Part shown: one piece after another, positions 8,809-18,181 of the stretch
Layout of the letters: each line of letters opens with the position of its first letter
How positions within the stretch are numbered: position 1 is the first letter of the stretch
NCBI GenBank assembly: GCA_910575255.1
Contig: CAJTEM010000004.1
Location: 124,001 to 188,000, forward strand
Reading direction: 5' to 3'
DNA length: 64,000 nt
From: Lachnospiraceae bacterium
GTDB taxonomy: Bacteria; Bacillota; Clostridia; Lachnospirales; Lachnospiraceae
Notes under the pieces: generated by a model
The model's database searches: none
What the model was told of the DNA's origin: nothing
What the model saw: only the letters and a program-made list of their open reading frames with translations
Program-made: the position numbers and the translations under genes

Positions 8809-8946
8809 GCCTTGGAAAAAGAGGGAAGAGGCGCTCCAAAATGCTCTGCTGTTTTTGACTTTGCAGGGATTTTAGGAATTCTTGATCCCGAAACCGGAAA
8901 AAACAGCAGAGCATTTTGGAGCGCCTCCTCCCTCTTTTTCCAAGGC
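8809..8946. repeat. 48-bp near-perfect inverted repeat
   Basis: Arms at 8809-8856 and 8899-8946 match at 47 of 48 positions and enclose a 42-bp spacer. The arms begin GCCTTGGAAAAAGAGGG and contain GGCGCTCCAAAATGCTCTGC. No gene with a credible start or family is here. The size suggests a miniature palindromic element (REP- or MITE-like) rather than an ordinary terminator, though it also sits between two minus-strand genes. Confidence 0.85.
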
Positions 8947-8982
8947 GTACCTCCCGGTAAAACCTAACGAACAGTCCCCCCC

Positions 8983-9816
8983 TCATCCACTGTGATTACG
9001 CTTGCGCCACTCGTTGGGCGGCAGGTTCATGACACTTTTAAAGGCGCGTGTAAAGTGGAACTGGTTAGGGTAGCCCACCTGTCCGGCGATGTCTGCAATC
9101 GTCAGGTCAGTGGACCGCAGATATTCACAGGACTTGTGGATGCGGTAGGCGATCAGGAATTCCTGGGGGCTTTTCCCCGTCATTTTTTTGAAGAGCTTAC
9201 TGAAATAGCTTCGGTTGAGCCCTAAATACCCGGCAATATTTTCAATGGTGATATCCTCCATATAGTGAGTCTCTATGTAATCCGCAGTGGACTGAACGTA
9301 AAATTTCTTAATATCATTGGCAGGTGCGGGCTTGGCGGTGGCAGAGTGCTTCATCAGGGATCCGAAAAACAGATAAGCATAGCCCATGGTCTGGGCAGGG
9401 AGCAGGTCAGGATGCTCCAGCATATGACACAGAGGTGCAAAGACCTCTTCGGACGTCTGGCCTGCGGTATGAAAGATAGGGTGTTCCTGAGAAAGACCTG
9501 CCTGATGGATGAATTCCCTGGCTTTTAAGCCGTCAAACTCGATCCAGATGTATTCCCAGGGATCCTCTCCGTCAGCGCTGTAGTGGACAATATAGTTGGG
9601 TTCAATGAGAAATGCCTGTCCCTGGCACAGCTGATAACTTGCGGAATGGTTCCGGGTGCCGGTCTGGTAAATGCCTTTGCCTGAAAGAATGCAATGGATC
9701 AGATAATGGCTGCGCATAGCCGGGCCGAAGGTGTGATGGGCTTTGCATTGCTCCCGGCCGTATTGGTAGATGGTAATGTCAAAATAGTCGTTGCTCAGGA
9801 AAAGATGGTTCTGCAT
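8983..9816 (-). CDS. AraC family transcriptional regulator of sugar use
   Basis: A 277-residue regulator with an N-terminal cupin-like sugar-sensing domain (HYLIHCILSGKGIYQTG, AFLIEPNYIVHYSADGEDPWEYIWIEFDG) and a C-terminal double helix-turn-helix domain from about residue 180 (ENIAGYLGLNRSYFSKLFKK; IADIAGQVGYPNQFHFTRAF). Start chosen at 9816 because AAGGAGG lies 5 nt upstream. It is divergent from a sugar-binding lipoprotein and an alpha-galactosidase, the standard arrangement of MsmR/RafR-type activators, so control of alpha-galactoside use is likely. The transporter it would control is broken. Confidence 0.93.
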   Translation of the reverse strand: MQNHLFLSNDYFDITIYQYGREQCKAHHTFGPAMRSHYLIHCILSGKGIYQTGTRNHSASYQLCQGQAFLIEPNYIVHYSADGEDPWEYIWIEFDGLKAREFIHQAGLSQEHPIFHTAGQTSEEVFAPLCHMLEHPDLLPAQTMGYAYLFFGSLMKHSATAKPAPANDIKKFYVQSTADYIETHYMEDITIENIAGYLGLNRSYFSKLFKKMTGKSPQEFLIAYRIHKSCEYLRSTDLTIADIAGQVGYPNQFHFTRAFKSVMNLPPNEWRKRNHSG

Positions 9817-9900
9817 AGAGGCCTCCTTGGCGAATAGATATACCATAATGTGTGCAGTTGGAAGACAGAAAAAGGAAAGCGCACATTTTGGTATATAGGA

Positions 9901-9946
9901 AATCATACCACTGTATGTACGCAGATGTCAAGTGGTGATATGATTT
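9901..9946. promoter_or_regulatory. Candidate AraC operator in the divergent intergenic region
   Basis: An imperfect inverted repeat, AATCATACCACT (9901-9912) and AGTGGTGATATGATT (9932-9946), lies in the 311-bp gap between the AraC gene and the sugar-binding gene. Position suits an activator site; not proven. The remainder of the gap shows nothing else I can support. Confidence 0.35.
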
Positions 9947-10127
9947 GTTGTGTAAAGAATATAACAGGGGTTACAGGGGCTGCAGACTCTGTTTCTCCGG
10001 GGATATGCAGGAAAAAAGAATGTGACAAAATGATATATTTTCAGCAGATAGAAACAGGCGCTGCGGACAGGAACTTTTCCGGATGTGCTGTGCGGAATCT
10101 GCAAAAAGGCGAAAAGGAGAGAGGAAA

Positions 10128-11199
10128 ATGAAGAACTGGAAACGATATCTGGCAGTTTTGACGGCAGGCGTGATGGGGGCTTCTCTGACAGCATGCCAAG
10201 GAAGCGCAGGAGGAGCGGATTCCAAAAACAGTGACAGTAATACTCTGACGGTTTCCATCTGGGATAATAACCAGCTCCCTGGGCTGACAGAGATCATGGG
10301 GGATTTTACAGAGAAGACAGGAATCGGGGTGGAGATCCAGGTAGTACCCTGGGATCAGTACTGGACCCTTCTGGAGGCGGGCGCCCAGGGAGGCACATTG
10401 CCGGATGTGTTCTGGATGCATTCCAATTACAGCCAGAAATTTATGAGCAACGATATGCTTTTGGACCTGACAGACAGGGTGGCTGACAGTGATACGATCG
10501 GTTTGTGGTATAATAAGACGATGTTTGATGAGGCGGGGCTGGATTACCCGGATGAGAGCTGGACCTGGGAAACACTTGCCGATGCGGCCAGGAAGCTGAC
10601 CAAGGAGGATGGCAGCCAGTATGGATTTTCCTCCGCAGCGACCTATAATCAGGACGGTTTCCATGCCTGCGCAGCAGGTTATGGGGGAGAATACATCGGA
10701 CGTGCTTCTGGGATCCGGCAAGGCGGCGATAGTTATGCAGGGATCCTGGATGGTGGCGGCCTTCCGGGACAATGAGTATACGGCGGCGAACTGTGATGTG
10801 GCCGTACTGCCGAAATCCGGGGACGGAACCCGGGTCTCCATCTACAACGGCCTTGGCTGGGCGGCGGATGCCAATGGTTCTCATACGGAAGAGGCGTGGA
10901 AGCTGCTGGAATATTTAGGAAGCGAAGAAGCACAGAAAAGGCAAGCGGAGCTGGGGGTAACCATGTCAGCGTACAAAGGTACGTCGGATACCTGGGTATC
11001 CTGCGCGCCGGAATTCCATCTGCAGGCTTTGCTGGATATGTCAGAGAACATGGTAATCCGTCCTTACAGCAGAAACACAAAAGTGTGGGAGGATTATTCT
11101 CAGGAAACCATGGTAAAGGCTTATACCGGGGAGATGACCATGGATGAGGTCTGCGAGGATATTGCAGCATTTATGAATCAACAGCTGGCAGAGGAGTAA
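10128..11199 (+). pseudogene. Broken sugar ABC transporter substrate-binding lipoprotein
   Basis: CUT1-family extracellular binding protein for oligosaccharides. The start at 10128 has a good AGGAGAGAGG site, a lipoprotein signal with lipobox LTAC, and a normal N-lobe (LTVSIWDNNQ, PDVFWMH). It is broken twice. After DLTDRVADSDT the segment leading to IGLWYNKTMFDEAG is missing (about 28 residues relative to family members). Near 10680-10720 the frame shifts: the C-lobe (GKAAIVMQGSWM, YNGLGWAADANG, EEAWKLLEYLGS, RPYSRNT) continues in another frame to 11199, with more sequence lost at the junction. Total coding is about 350 codons against 430-450 usual. No permease genes follow. Confidence 0.85.
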
Positions 11200-11353
11200 G
11201 CGCTGCTGTAAGGATATTCAGAAAGGGCAGCGTTGTCTGAGTCAGGAGTCATGCAGGCGGATTACGGGTGTTATGCTCACGGAGCAGCCGGGAACAGGAA
11301 TGCTTAGATTCGTCCGCATGGCTTTTGGAAGTTATTTTTCAGGGAGAAAGCAT

Positions 11354-13633
11354 ATGTCGATTACATTTTATGAAAAAGCGAAGGTATTTTCTCTTCAGAC
11401 GAAGGGCAGCACATGGCAGATGATGGTCAGCAAATACGGGCATCTTCTGCATTTATATTACGGAAAGAAAATTCCGGAGGGAGAATTGTCCTACCTGGCG
11501 CGGGGAATTAACCGCGGATTTTCGGGAGCGCCCTATGAAGCAGGGGAGGACCGGGGGTATTCTCTGGATACATGGCCCCAGGAATATTCTGCTTACGGTG
11601 TGGGAGACTACCGTTCAAGCTGCCTGCACGTGGTGCATGAGGATGGGAGCCAGGCCCTGGAATTGCTTTTTGATTCGTACCGGATCCGGCAGGGGAAATA
11701 TAACCTGCCTGGTCTGCCTGCCGTATGGGCAGGAGAGCAGGAGGCACAGACTCTGGAGATCGTGCTGAGGGATAAGGCTTCTCTGGTGGAGGTGACGCTG
11801 TATTATGGGGTGCTAAAGGATCAGGAGGTCATCACCAGGGCATGCAGGATTCGAAACCGCGGTGAGAAGGGAATCTGGCTGGAACAGGTTCTTTCTGCCT
11901 GTCTGGATATTCAGAACAATGATCTGGAGATGATGACCTTTTATGGCCGTCATACGATGGAACGGCAAATAGAACGGGGGAAATGCCGCCATGGAAAGGT
12001 GTCGGCGGAAAGTCTGCGCGGCACATCCAGCCATCAGCAGAATCCTTTTGTCATCCTCTGTGAGTCCGGCGCCGGGGAGGAGCGGGGAGAATGCTATGGC
12101 ATGTCCCTGGTCTACAGTGGGAACTTTCTTGCACAGGCAGAGGTGGATCAGCTCGACCAGACCCGGTTTGTGATGGGAATTCATCCCCAGGGATTTCGCT
12201 GGCGTCTGGAGGCAGGGGAGGAATTCATCGCCCCGGAGGTGATCTTTTCATTTAGTGACAGTGGTTACGGGAAGCTTTCGGGAAATTTTCACCGTCTGTA
12301 CCGGGAGCATTTGATGCGCAGCAAATACCGGAACCAGAGACGTCCGGTACTTCTCAACAACTGGGAGGCAACGGAATTTGATTTTACAGAGGAGCAGCTG
12401 ATCCTTCTGGCAAAGGAGGCGAAGGAGCTGGGAGTGGAGCTGTTTGTGATGGATGACGGCTGGTTCGGAGGCAGGAATCATGACCGCTGCGGACTGGGGG
12501 ACTGGAAGGCCAACCGCAGGAAGCTTCCCGGAGGGGTGGAGGGCCTGGCCGGGAAGATTCATGAACTGGGGATGCAGTTCGGGATCTGGGTGGAACCGGA
12601 GATGATCAATGAAGACAGCGATTTGTTCCGGGCGCATCCGGACTGGTGCCTGCGGGCGCCGGGAAGGACGCCGAACCGGGAGCGGGGGCAATTGGTACTG
12701 GATATGAGCCGGCCTGAGGTGCGGGATTATCTGTTTGAGAGCATCGGCAAAATTCTGGAACAGGCGCAGGTGGATTATGTCAAATGGGATATGAACCGGA
12801 ATCTTTCCGATGTGTGGTCCCTTGCGTGTCCGGCAGACAGGCAGGGGGAGGTGAGCCACCGCTATGTGCTGGGAGTTTATGAACTGATGGAGCGCTTTGT
12901 CTGCCGGTTTCCTGCTATTCTGTGGGAAGGCTGTTCTGGCGGCGGCGGGCGTTTTGACGCCGGGATCCTTTACTATATGCCGCAGATCTGGTGCAGCGAC
13001 AATACGGATGCCATTGAGAGGATTTCCATTCAGTACGGAACGTCATTTGGGTATCCTGTCAGCAGCATGGGAGCCCATGTGTCAGTCAGCCCGAATCTGC
13101 AGACCGGGCGGGTGACGCCTTTAACGACCCGGGGGATCGTGGCCATGGCCGGGGTCCTTGGCTATGAGCTGGATGTGTGTAAACTGAGTGCAGAGGAACG
13201 GGAACTGGTAAAAGAACAGATTCGGCGGTATCAGAAGTATCAGGAGCTGATCCTGTATGGAGATTATTATCGTCTGACGGAGGCAGAGAAGAATCAGGAG
13301 CTGGCGGCATGGCAGTTTGTCAGCCGGGATCAGAGACAGGCATTGGTAAGCGCCGTGTGCCTCCGTGCCCGTTCGAATCCGTTGTTTGGTAGGGTACGGC
13401 TGAAGGGACTGAAGGAGGATGCGTGGTATCGGGTGCGGTGTGAGAGGCTGACCGATGAAGTGAGCAAACGGGATGCGGCAAACGAAGGATACGAGCCGGC
13501 AGACTCCGTATATTCGGGAAGCGCATTGATGTATGCGGGAATGAATCTGCCGGTGTTTGATAAGGATTATGAGAGTGTGAGATACGTGGTGGAAAGTATC
13601 TGTTCCGGCGGGGCTGTGATTTCATCGCGGTGA
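11354..13633 (+). CDS. Alpha-galactosidase, glycoside hydrolase family 36
   Basis: Removes terminal alpha-1,6-galactose from raffinose, melibiose and related sugars, acting in the cytoplasm (no signal peptide). With 759 residues it has family-typical length: an N-terminal beta-sandwich, then a TIM barrel. Catalytic nucleophile Asp is in VDYVKWDMNR and the acid/base Asp in WCSDNTDAIER; the substrate-binding loop EGCSGGGGRFD is intact, as is the FVMDDGWFGGRN motif. Start chosen at 11354, 7 nt after AGGGAG. It lies downstream of the broken binding protein and is probably still read from that promoter under AraC control. Confidence 0.95.
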   Translation: MSITFYEKAKVFSLQTKGSTWQMMVSKYGHLLHLYYGKKIPEGELSYLARGINRGFSGAPYEAGEDRGYSLDTWPQEYSAYGVGDYRSSCLHVVHEDGSQALELLFDSYRIRQGKYNLPGLPAVWAGEQEAQTLEIVLRDKASLVEVTLYYGVLKDQEVITRACRIRNRGEKGIWLEQVLSACLDIQNNDLEMMTFYGRHTMERQIERGKCRHGKVSAESLRGTSSHQQNPFVILCESGAGEERGECYGMSLVYSGNFLAQAEVDQLDQTRFVMGIHPQGFRWRLEAGEEFIAPEVIFSFSDSGYGKLSGNFHRLYREHLMRSKYRNQRRPVLLNNWEATEFDFTEEQLILLAKEAKELGVELFVMDDGWFGGRNHDRCGLGDWKANRRKLPGGVEGLAGKIHELGMQFGIWVEPEMINEDSDLFRAHPDWCLRAPGRTPNRERGQLVLDMSRPEVRDYLFESIGKILEQAQVDYVKWDMNRNLSDVWSLACPADRQGEVSHRYVLGVYELMERFVCRFPAILWEGCSGGGGRFDAGILYYMPQIWCSDNTDAIERISIQYGTSFGYPVSSMGAHVSVSPNLQTGRVTPLTTRGIVAMAGVLGYELDVCKLSAEERELVKEQIRRYQKYQELILYGDYYRLTEAEKNQELAAWQFVSRDQRQALVSAVCLRARSNPLFGRVRLKGLKEDAWYRVRCERLTDEVSKRDAANEGYEPADSVYSGSALMYAGMNLPVFDKDYESVRYVVESICSGGAVISSR

Positions 13634-13667
13634 CCATAGGAAAATATGGCGCGTTCATCCTGGATGC

Positions 13668-14105
13668 CTATTTTTGCGGTCCCTGATATTGTGAGCTGCC
13701 GAAGGCCAGGATCAGGGCAAAGATGGGTTCGAAAAAGATCAGTCCCAGGGTAAAGCCGATGCCATGTCCGAAGGCCTTTGACAGCTTGTGCGTAGAAACG
13801 GCATGGACAGCCATAAAGGCAAGGGAAGATGCCAGGGAAAACAAGACGGCCAAGAGAGACTGCGGCTCCATGAGCTGAAAGGCAGCTACCAGAACAGAGG
13901 TCACCAAAAAGAGGGAAAAATATTGTGTGGACCAGGAAAATCTGTATTGGATGTAGGTGGAATAAAACGGGACCAGGGCTTTCCAGCCGGATTCCCCGGC
14001 TTTTTCGAAAATCTTGCAGTATGCAGCAATCTGGAGAAAGAACCAGACGAGACCGAAAGCAAGGACGATAAGGGAAACGATGACAGTGAGAGGTGTGGTG
14101 GTCAT
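13668..14105 (-). CDS. DUF5684 family membrane protein
   Basis: A 145-residue integral membrane protein with about four hydrophobic helices. The signature region WFFLQIAAYCKIFEKAGESGWKALVPFY is the one seen in DUF5684 and signal-peptidase-I-fused relatives. Start at 14105 (MTTTPLTVIV) has AAAGGAG 12 nt upstream, slightly far. Function unknown. Its stop is only 34 nt from the convergent alpha-galactosidase stop, with no clear terminator between. Confidence 0.75.
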   Translation of the reverse strand: MTTTPLTVIVSLIVLAFGLVWFFLQIAAYCKIFEKAGESGWKALVPFYSTYIQYRFSWSTQYFSLFLVTSVLVAAFQLMEPQSLLAVLFSLASSLAFMAVHAVSTHKLSKAFGHGIGFTLGLIFFEPIFALILAFGSSQYQGPQK

Positions 14106-14280
14106 AGTAGTGTTGTGCTCCTTTGTTTGATTGTGGTTTGGCGTGCAGCATGATAGCTTCCGTTTTGTGAATATTTTATCATAAATTGCATGAATTTGCC
14201 ATAAGAATCGAAAGATGTTTTTTGTACGCAAAATGAAATTGATCAAATGATATGAGGATTGCGGGAGCACAAAGTGTGGA

Positions 14281-14335
14281 GCAATCCGGTATCAGAGGGG
14301 TCAAAAGACCTTTTGACCCCAACATCATGATATGG
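14281..14335. repeat. Dispersed hairpin repeat, copy 1
   Basis: Begins GCAATCCGGTATCAGAG and contains an 11-bp hairpin (GGGGTCAAAAG / CTTTTGACCCC at 14297-14320, 2-nt loop). A second copy of about 39 bp is at 24914. It lies in the gap between the DUF5684 and DJ-1 genes. Confidence 0.7.
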
Positions 14336-14430
14336 TTTTTATGAAAAAAATCTGGTAAAATACCAAGGGTATATGAAAGAATCATTTCATTAAAATATTT
14401 CCCGTGCATGGGCAAAAGGAGGAACAGAAT

Positions 14431-14982
14431 ATGGCAAAGGTATATGCGATGATTGCCGATGGAACAGAAGAGGTGGAGTGTCTGGCGGTGCTTGATATTT
14501 TGCGCAGAAGCGGCATTGAGACCGTATTGGTAGCTGTGGGTGAAACCAGGAATGTGGTCAGTTCCCACAAAGTAAAAATTGAAGCTGACGCCACAGTGGA
14601 TGAGATCGATTTCTCGGATGGAGATGTGATTTTTCTGCCAGGAGGACTGCCTGGATCAGAGAATCTGTCTTCCTGTGAGACATTGATTGCAGCGCTTTCC
14701 AGAGCGAATGCGGATAACAGGAGGATCGCGGCTATCTGTGCGGCGCCCGGAGTTGTGCTGGGACGCCATGGTTTTCTGAAAGACAGGACAGCTACCTGTT
14801 TTCCGGGATTTGAAAAAGAATTTCAGGGAGGGGAATATACCAGACAGGGAGTCGTAACCGATGGGAATATCACCACAGCCAGAGGACTTGGCTTTGCTAT
14901 TGATTTAGGGATTGAACTGGTTAGACTGCTGATCGACGAAGAAGCGGCAGAAAGTGTGAAGGCTAAAATTCAATATTGCTGA
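14431..14982 (+). CDS. DJ-1/PfpI family protein
   Basis: A 183-residue single-domain DJ-1 protein. Members act as deglycases/glyoxalases or redox-sensing chaperones. The conserved Glu lies in ADGTEEVE (near residue 15) and the nucleophile-elbow Cys in AAICAAPGVVLG (near residue 106). The strand DVIFLPGGLPGSENL is standard. Start at 14431 follows AAAGGAGG by 8 nt. A possible extended -10 (TGGTAAAAT, 14353-14361) is upstream. Stand-alone gene; substrate cannot be told. Confidence 0.9.
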   Translation: MAKVYAMIADGTEEVECLAVLDILRRSGIETVLVAVGETRNVVSSHKVKIEADATVDEIDFSDGDVIFLPGGLPGSENLSSCETLIAALSRANADNRRIAAICAAPGVVLGRHGFLKDRTATCFPGFEKEFQGGEYTRQGVVTDGNITTARGLGFAIDLGIELVRLLIDEEAAESVKAKIQYC

Positions 14983-15135
14983 CAGGAATCGGCAACGGAC
15001 TTTCCAGTAGAAATATTCGAAAATCGCATTTGCGAATTGAGAACACATATACGAAAAAGACAGAATATGAAAGCATTTCCACAAAAATTAGCAGATTTTT
15101 GGATAAATTTTTTCCATTATTTTGAAGAAAAGAAC

Positions 15136-15163
15136 TTTACTAGAAATCAAAATATGTTATACT
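15136..15163 (+). promoter_or_regulatory. Promoter of ppdK
   Basis: TTTACT (15136-15141) and TATACT (15158-15163), 16-nt spacing, giving an untranslated leader of roughly 140 nt before ppdK. The rest of the 326-bp gap after the DJ-1 gene is A+T-rich and shows no gene. Confidence 0.6.
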
Positions 15164-15308
15164 TATAGCAGACCGCCCATAGGTTTTTTCGTCATGTTTT
15201 TATTTGTGGCGGCGCTTCTTTTGCGGCGTGTGAAAAAATTACCAAAGGCGGAGATAACCAGCAAAAATGTCTACACAACTTAACAACTTATTTAGGAGGA
15301 AAACACTT

Positions 15309-17933
15309 ATGGCAAACAAGTGGGTGTATTTGTTCACCGAGGGAAATGCCGACATGCGGAACCTGTTAGGCGGCAAGGGAGCCAACTTAGCAGAGATGAC
15401 CAACTTAGGGCTTCCGGTGCCGCAGGGCTTTACCATCACCACCGAGGCATGTACCCAGTATTATGAGGACGGCAGAAAGATCAATGACGAGATCATGGGT
15501 CAGATCATGGAGCACATCACCAAGATGGAGGAGATCACCGGCAAGAAGTTTGGCGACAAGGAGAATCCGCTTCTGGTATCCGTTCGTTCCGGTGCGAGAG
15601 CATCCATGCCTGGTATGATGGATACCATCTTAAACCTGGGTCTGAATGAAGAGGTTGTGGATGTTCTGGCAAAGAAGTCCGGCAATCCCCGCTGGGCTTG
15701 GGACTGCTATCGCAGATTTATCCAGATGTTCTCCGATGTGGTTATGGAAGTCGGAAAGAAATATTTCGAAGAACTGATCGACAAGATGAAAGAGGAGAAG
15801 GGCGTCACTCAGGACGTGGAACTGACCGCCGAGGATCTGAAGGAACTTGCCAACCAGTTCAAGGCTGAGTATAAAGAGAAGATCGGTGAGGACTTCCCCG
15901 CTGATCCGAAGGTACAGCTGATGGAAGCCATCAAGGCTGTGTTCCGTTCCTGGGACAACCCCCGGGCCAATGTATACCGCCGGGACAACGATATTCCTTA
16001 TTCCTGGGGTACTGCGGTTAACGTACAGATGATGGCATTCGGCAACATGGGCGAGACCTCTGGTACCGGCGTTGCCTTTACCCGTGACCCGGCTACCGGC
16101 GAGAAACACCTGATGGGTGAGTTCCTGATGAACGCCCAGGGCGAGGATGTTGTGGCCGGTGTCCGCACTCCCCAGAAGATCGACCAGTTAAAGGAGGTTA
16201 TGCCGGAGGTTTACGACCAGTTCGTAAAAATCTGCAACACCCTGGAAGATCACTACAGAGACATGCAGGATATGGAGTTCACCATTGAGGACAGGAAACT
16301 CTACATGCTGCAGACCCGTAACGGTAAGAGAACAGCCAAGGCTGCCTTGAAGATTGCCTGCGACTTAGTGGATGAGGGCATGATCGATGAGAAGAAGGCT
16401 GTGAAGATGATTGACCCGCGTAATCTGGACACCCTGCTTCATCCCCAGTTTGACGCGGAGGCCCTGAAAAAGGCTGAGCCTCTTGCCAAGGCGCTGGCTG
16501 CTTCACCGGGCGCTGCCTGCGGTAAGATCGTATTCTCCGCTGAGGATGCCAAGGCCTGGGCTGCCAGAGGCGAGAAGGTGGTTCTGGTCCGTCTGGAGAC
16601 ATCTCCTGAGGATATCGAGGGTATGAAGGCTGCTCAGGGTATCCTGACCGTCCGCGGCGGTATGACCAGCCATGCGGCTGTGGTTGCCCGTGGTATGGGT
16701 ACCTGCTGTGTATCCGGCTGCTCCGAGATCACCATGGACGAGGCCAACAAGAAGTTCACCCTGGCAGGCAAGGAGTTCCACGAGGGCGATCCCCTGTCCA
16801 TCGACGGTTCCACCGGTAAGATCTACGACGGCATCATCCCCACGGTGGATGCTACCATTGCCGGTGAGTTCGGCCGTATCATGGCATGGGCTGACAAGTA
16901 CAGAAAGCTGAAAGTAAGAACCAACGCTGACACTCCGGCTGACGCAAGGAAGGCCAGGGAGTTAGGCGCCGAGGGTATCGGCCTTTGCCGTACCGAGCAT
17001 ATGTTCTTTGAGGGCAACCGTATCGATGCATTCCGTGAGATGATCTGTGCGGAGACCTTGGAGGAGAGAGAAGCGGCTCTGGAGAAGATCCTTCCCGAGC
17101 AGCAGGGCGACTTCGAGAAGCTTTACGAGGCTTTGGAAGGCAACCCGGTTACCATCCGTTTCCTGGATCCGCCGCTGCATGAGTTCGTTCCCACTGAGGA
17201 GGAGGATATTAAGAAGCTGGCCGATGCCCAGGGCAAGAGCGTGGAGCACATCAAGGCTATGATCGATTCCCTCCATGAGTTCAACCCCATGATGGGTCAT
17301 CGCGGCTGCCGTCTGGCTGTCACCTATCCGGAGATTGCCAAGATGCAGACCAAGGCGGTTATCCGTGCCGCTATCAATGTGAAGAAGGCTCATCCGGACT
17401 GGAACCTGGTTCCGGAGATCATGATTCCGCTGATCGGGGACATCAAGGAATTGAAATATGTGAAGAAGTTTGTGGTTGAGACCGCAGACGCTGAGATCGC
17501 GGCTGCAGGTGCAGACTTAAAGTACGAGGTTGGCACCATGATCGAGATCCCGAGAGCAGCCCTGACTGCTGACGAGATCGCCAAGGAGGCGGAGTTCTTC
17601 TGCTTCGGTACCAACGATCTGACCCAGATGACCTACGGCTTCTCCCGTGACGATGCAGGCAAGTTCCTGAACGCTTACTATGATGCCAAGATCTTTGAGA
17701 ATGATCCCTTCGCCAAGCTGGATCAGACCGGTGTGGGCAAGCTGATGGAGATGGCCATCAAGCTGGGCAAGCCGGTACGTCCGGACATGCATGTAGGTAT
17801 CTGCGGCGAGCACGGCGGCGATCCGACTTCCGTAGAGTTCTGCCATAAGATTGGTTTGGATTATGTATCCTGCAGCCCGTTCAGGGTGCCGATTGCCAGA
17901 CTGGCGGCAGCTCAGGCAGCTATTAACAACTAG
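15309..17933 (+). CDS. ppdK: Pyruvate, phosphate dikinase
   Basis: Interconverts pyruvate + ATP + Pi and PEP + AMP + PPi; in clostridia it works in the glycolytic or gluconeogenic direction. The 874-residue length is typical. N-terminal ATP-grasp part starts WVYLFTEGNADMRNLLGGKG; the phospho-carrier His is in GGMTSHAAVVARGMG; the C-terminal PEP/pyruvate barrel has FCFGTNDLTQMTYGFSRDD and the active-site Cys in GICGEHGGDP. Start at 15309 follows AGGAGG by 9 nt. Codon use is strongly biased (GGC, AAG, GAG), as expected for a highly expressed enzyme. Confidence 0.97.
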   Translation: MANKWVYLFTEGNADMRNLLGGKGANLAEMTNLGLPVPQGFTITTEACTQYYEDGRKINDEIMGQIMEHITKMEEITGKKFGDKENPLLVSVRSGARASMPGMMDTILNLGLNEEVVDVLAKKSGNPRWAWDCYRRFIQMFSDVVMEVGKKYFEELIDKMKEEKGVTQDVELTAEDLKELANQFKAEYKEKIGEDFPADPKVQLMEAIKAVFRSWDNPRANVYRRDNDIPYSWGTAVNVQMMAFGNMGETSGTGVAFTRDPATGEKHLMGEFLMNAQGEDVVAGVRTPQKIDQLKEVMPEVYDQFVKICNTLEDHYRDMQDMEFTIEDRKLYMLQTRNGKRTAKAALKIACDLVDEGMIDEKKAVKMIDPRNLDTLLHPQFDAEALKKAEPLAKALAASPGAACGKIVFSAEDAKAWAARGEKVVLVRLETSPEDIEGMKAAQGILTVRGGMTSHAAVVARGMGTCCVSGCSEITMDEANKKFTLAGKEFHEGDPLSIDGSTGKIYDGIIPTVDATIAGEFGRIMAWADKYRKLKVRTNADTPADARKARELGAEGIGLCRTEHMFFEGNRIDAFREMICAETLEEREAALEKILPEQQGDFEKLYEALEGNPVTIRFLDPPLHEFVPTEEEDIKKLADAQGKSVEHIKAMIDSLHEFNPMMGHRGCRLAVTYPEIAKMQTKAVIRAAINVKKAHPDWNLVPEIMIPLIGDIKELKYVKKFVVETADAEIAAAGADLKYEVGTMIEIPRAALTADEIAKEAEFFCFGTNDLTQMTYGFSRDDAGKFLNAYYDAKIFENDPFAKLDQTGVGKLMEMAIKLGKPVRPDMHVGICGEHGGDPTSVEFCHKIGLDYVSCSPFRVPIARLAAAQAAINN

Positions 17934-17970
17934 AGGAATTAGACAACCATATATTTACTTCTGTACCTTA

Positions 17971-18069
17971 ACGGTGTCAAGAGAGGATGTGAGGGCATTT
18001 ATGGCTGAACGTCCGGAGTACACGAAGGCTAACAGATTTAAGGATATTGTGGTAAAAGTCTATATATAA
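17971..18069 (+). pseudogene. C-terminal gene fragment at the edge of the mobile-element region
   Basis: An open stretch directly after ppdK reads SREDVRAFMAERPEYTKANR and FKDIVVKVYI before a stop. It has no start and looks like the tail of a larger protein, I cannot say which. It marks the left edge of the decayed conjugative element. Confidence 0.3.
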
Positions 18070-18076
18070 GTTCTGC

Positions 18077-18101
18077 AAGGGAAAGCAAAGTGCTTTCCCT
18101 T
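18077..18101 (+). terminator. Hairpin terminator
   Basis: A perfect 11-bp stem (AAGGGAAAGCA / TGCTTTCCCTT) with a 3-nt loop, followed by GTTTGATGTTT. It can end transcription from ppdK or from the fragment after it. Confidence 0.7.
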
Positions 18102-18112
18102 GTTTGATGTTT

Positions 18113-18150
18113 GGGAATAGACCCTATTTCGGGGTTTGTTCCCTTTTTTT
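18113..18150 (+). terminator. Strong terminator/attenuator before the DUF6075 gene
   Basis: A 13-bp stem with three G-T pairs (GGGAATAGACCCT / GGGGTTTGTTCCC) is followed by seven T. It lies 31 nt upstream of the DUF6075 start, so it may attenuate that gene, a common arrangement in conjugative elements (inference). Confidence 0.8.
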
Positions 18151-18181
18151 ATTCAATATCTTTAATGAAGGAGGTTCAGGT

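Noticed and set aside
8762-8986. A 74-codon minus-strand frame across the palindrome
   Set aside because: Its sequence is just the translated inverted repeat; both arms read as similar peptides (KMLCCFF-like), so it is repeat-derived, not a gene.
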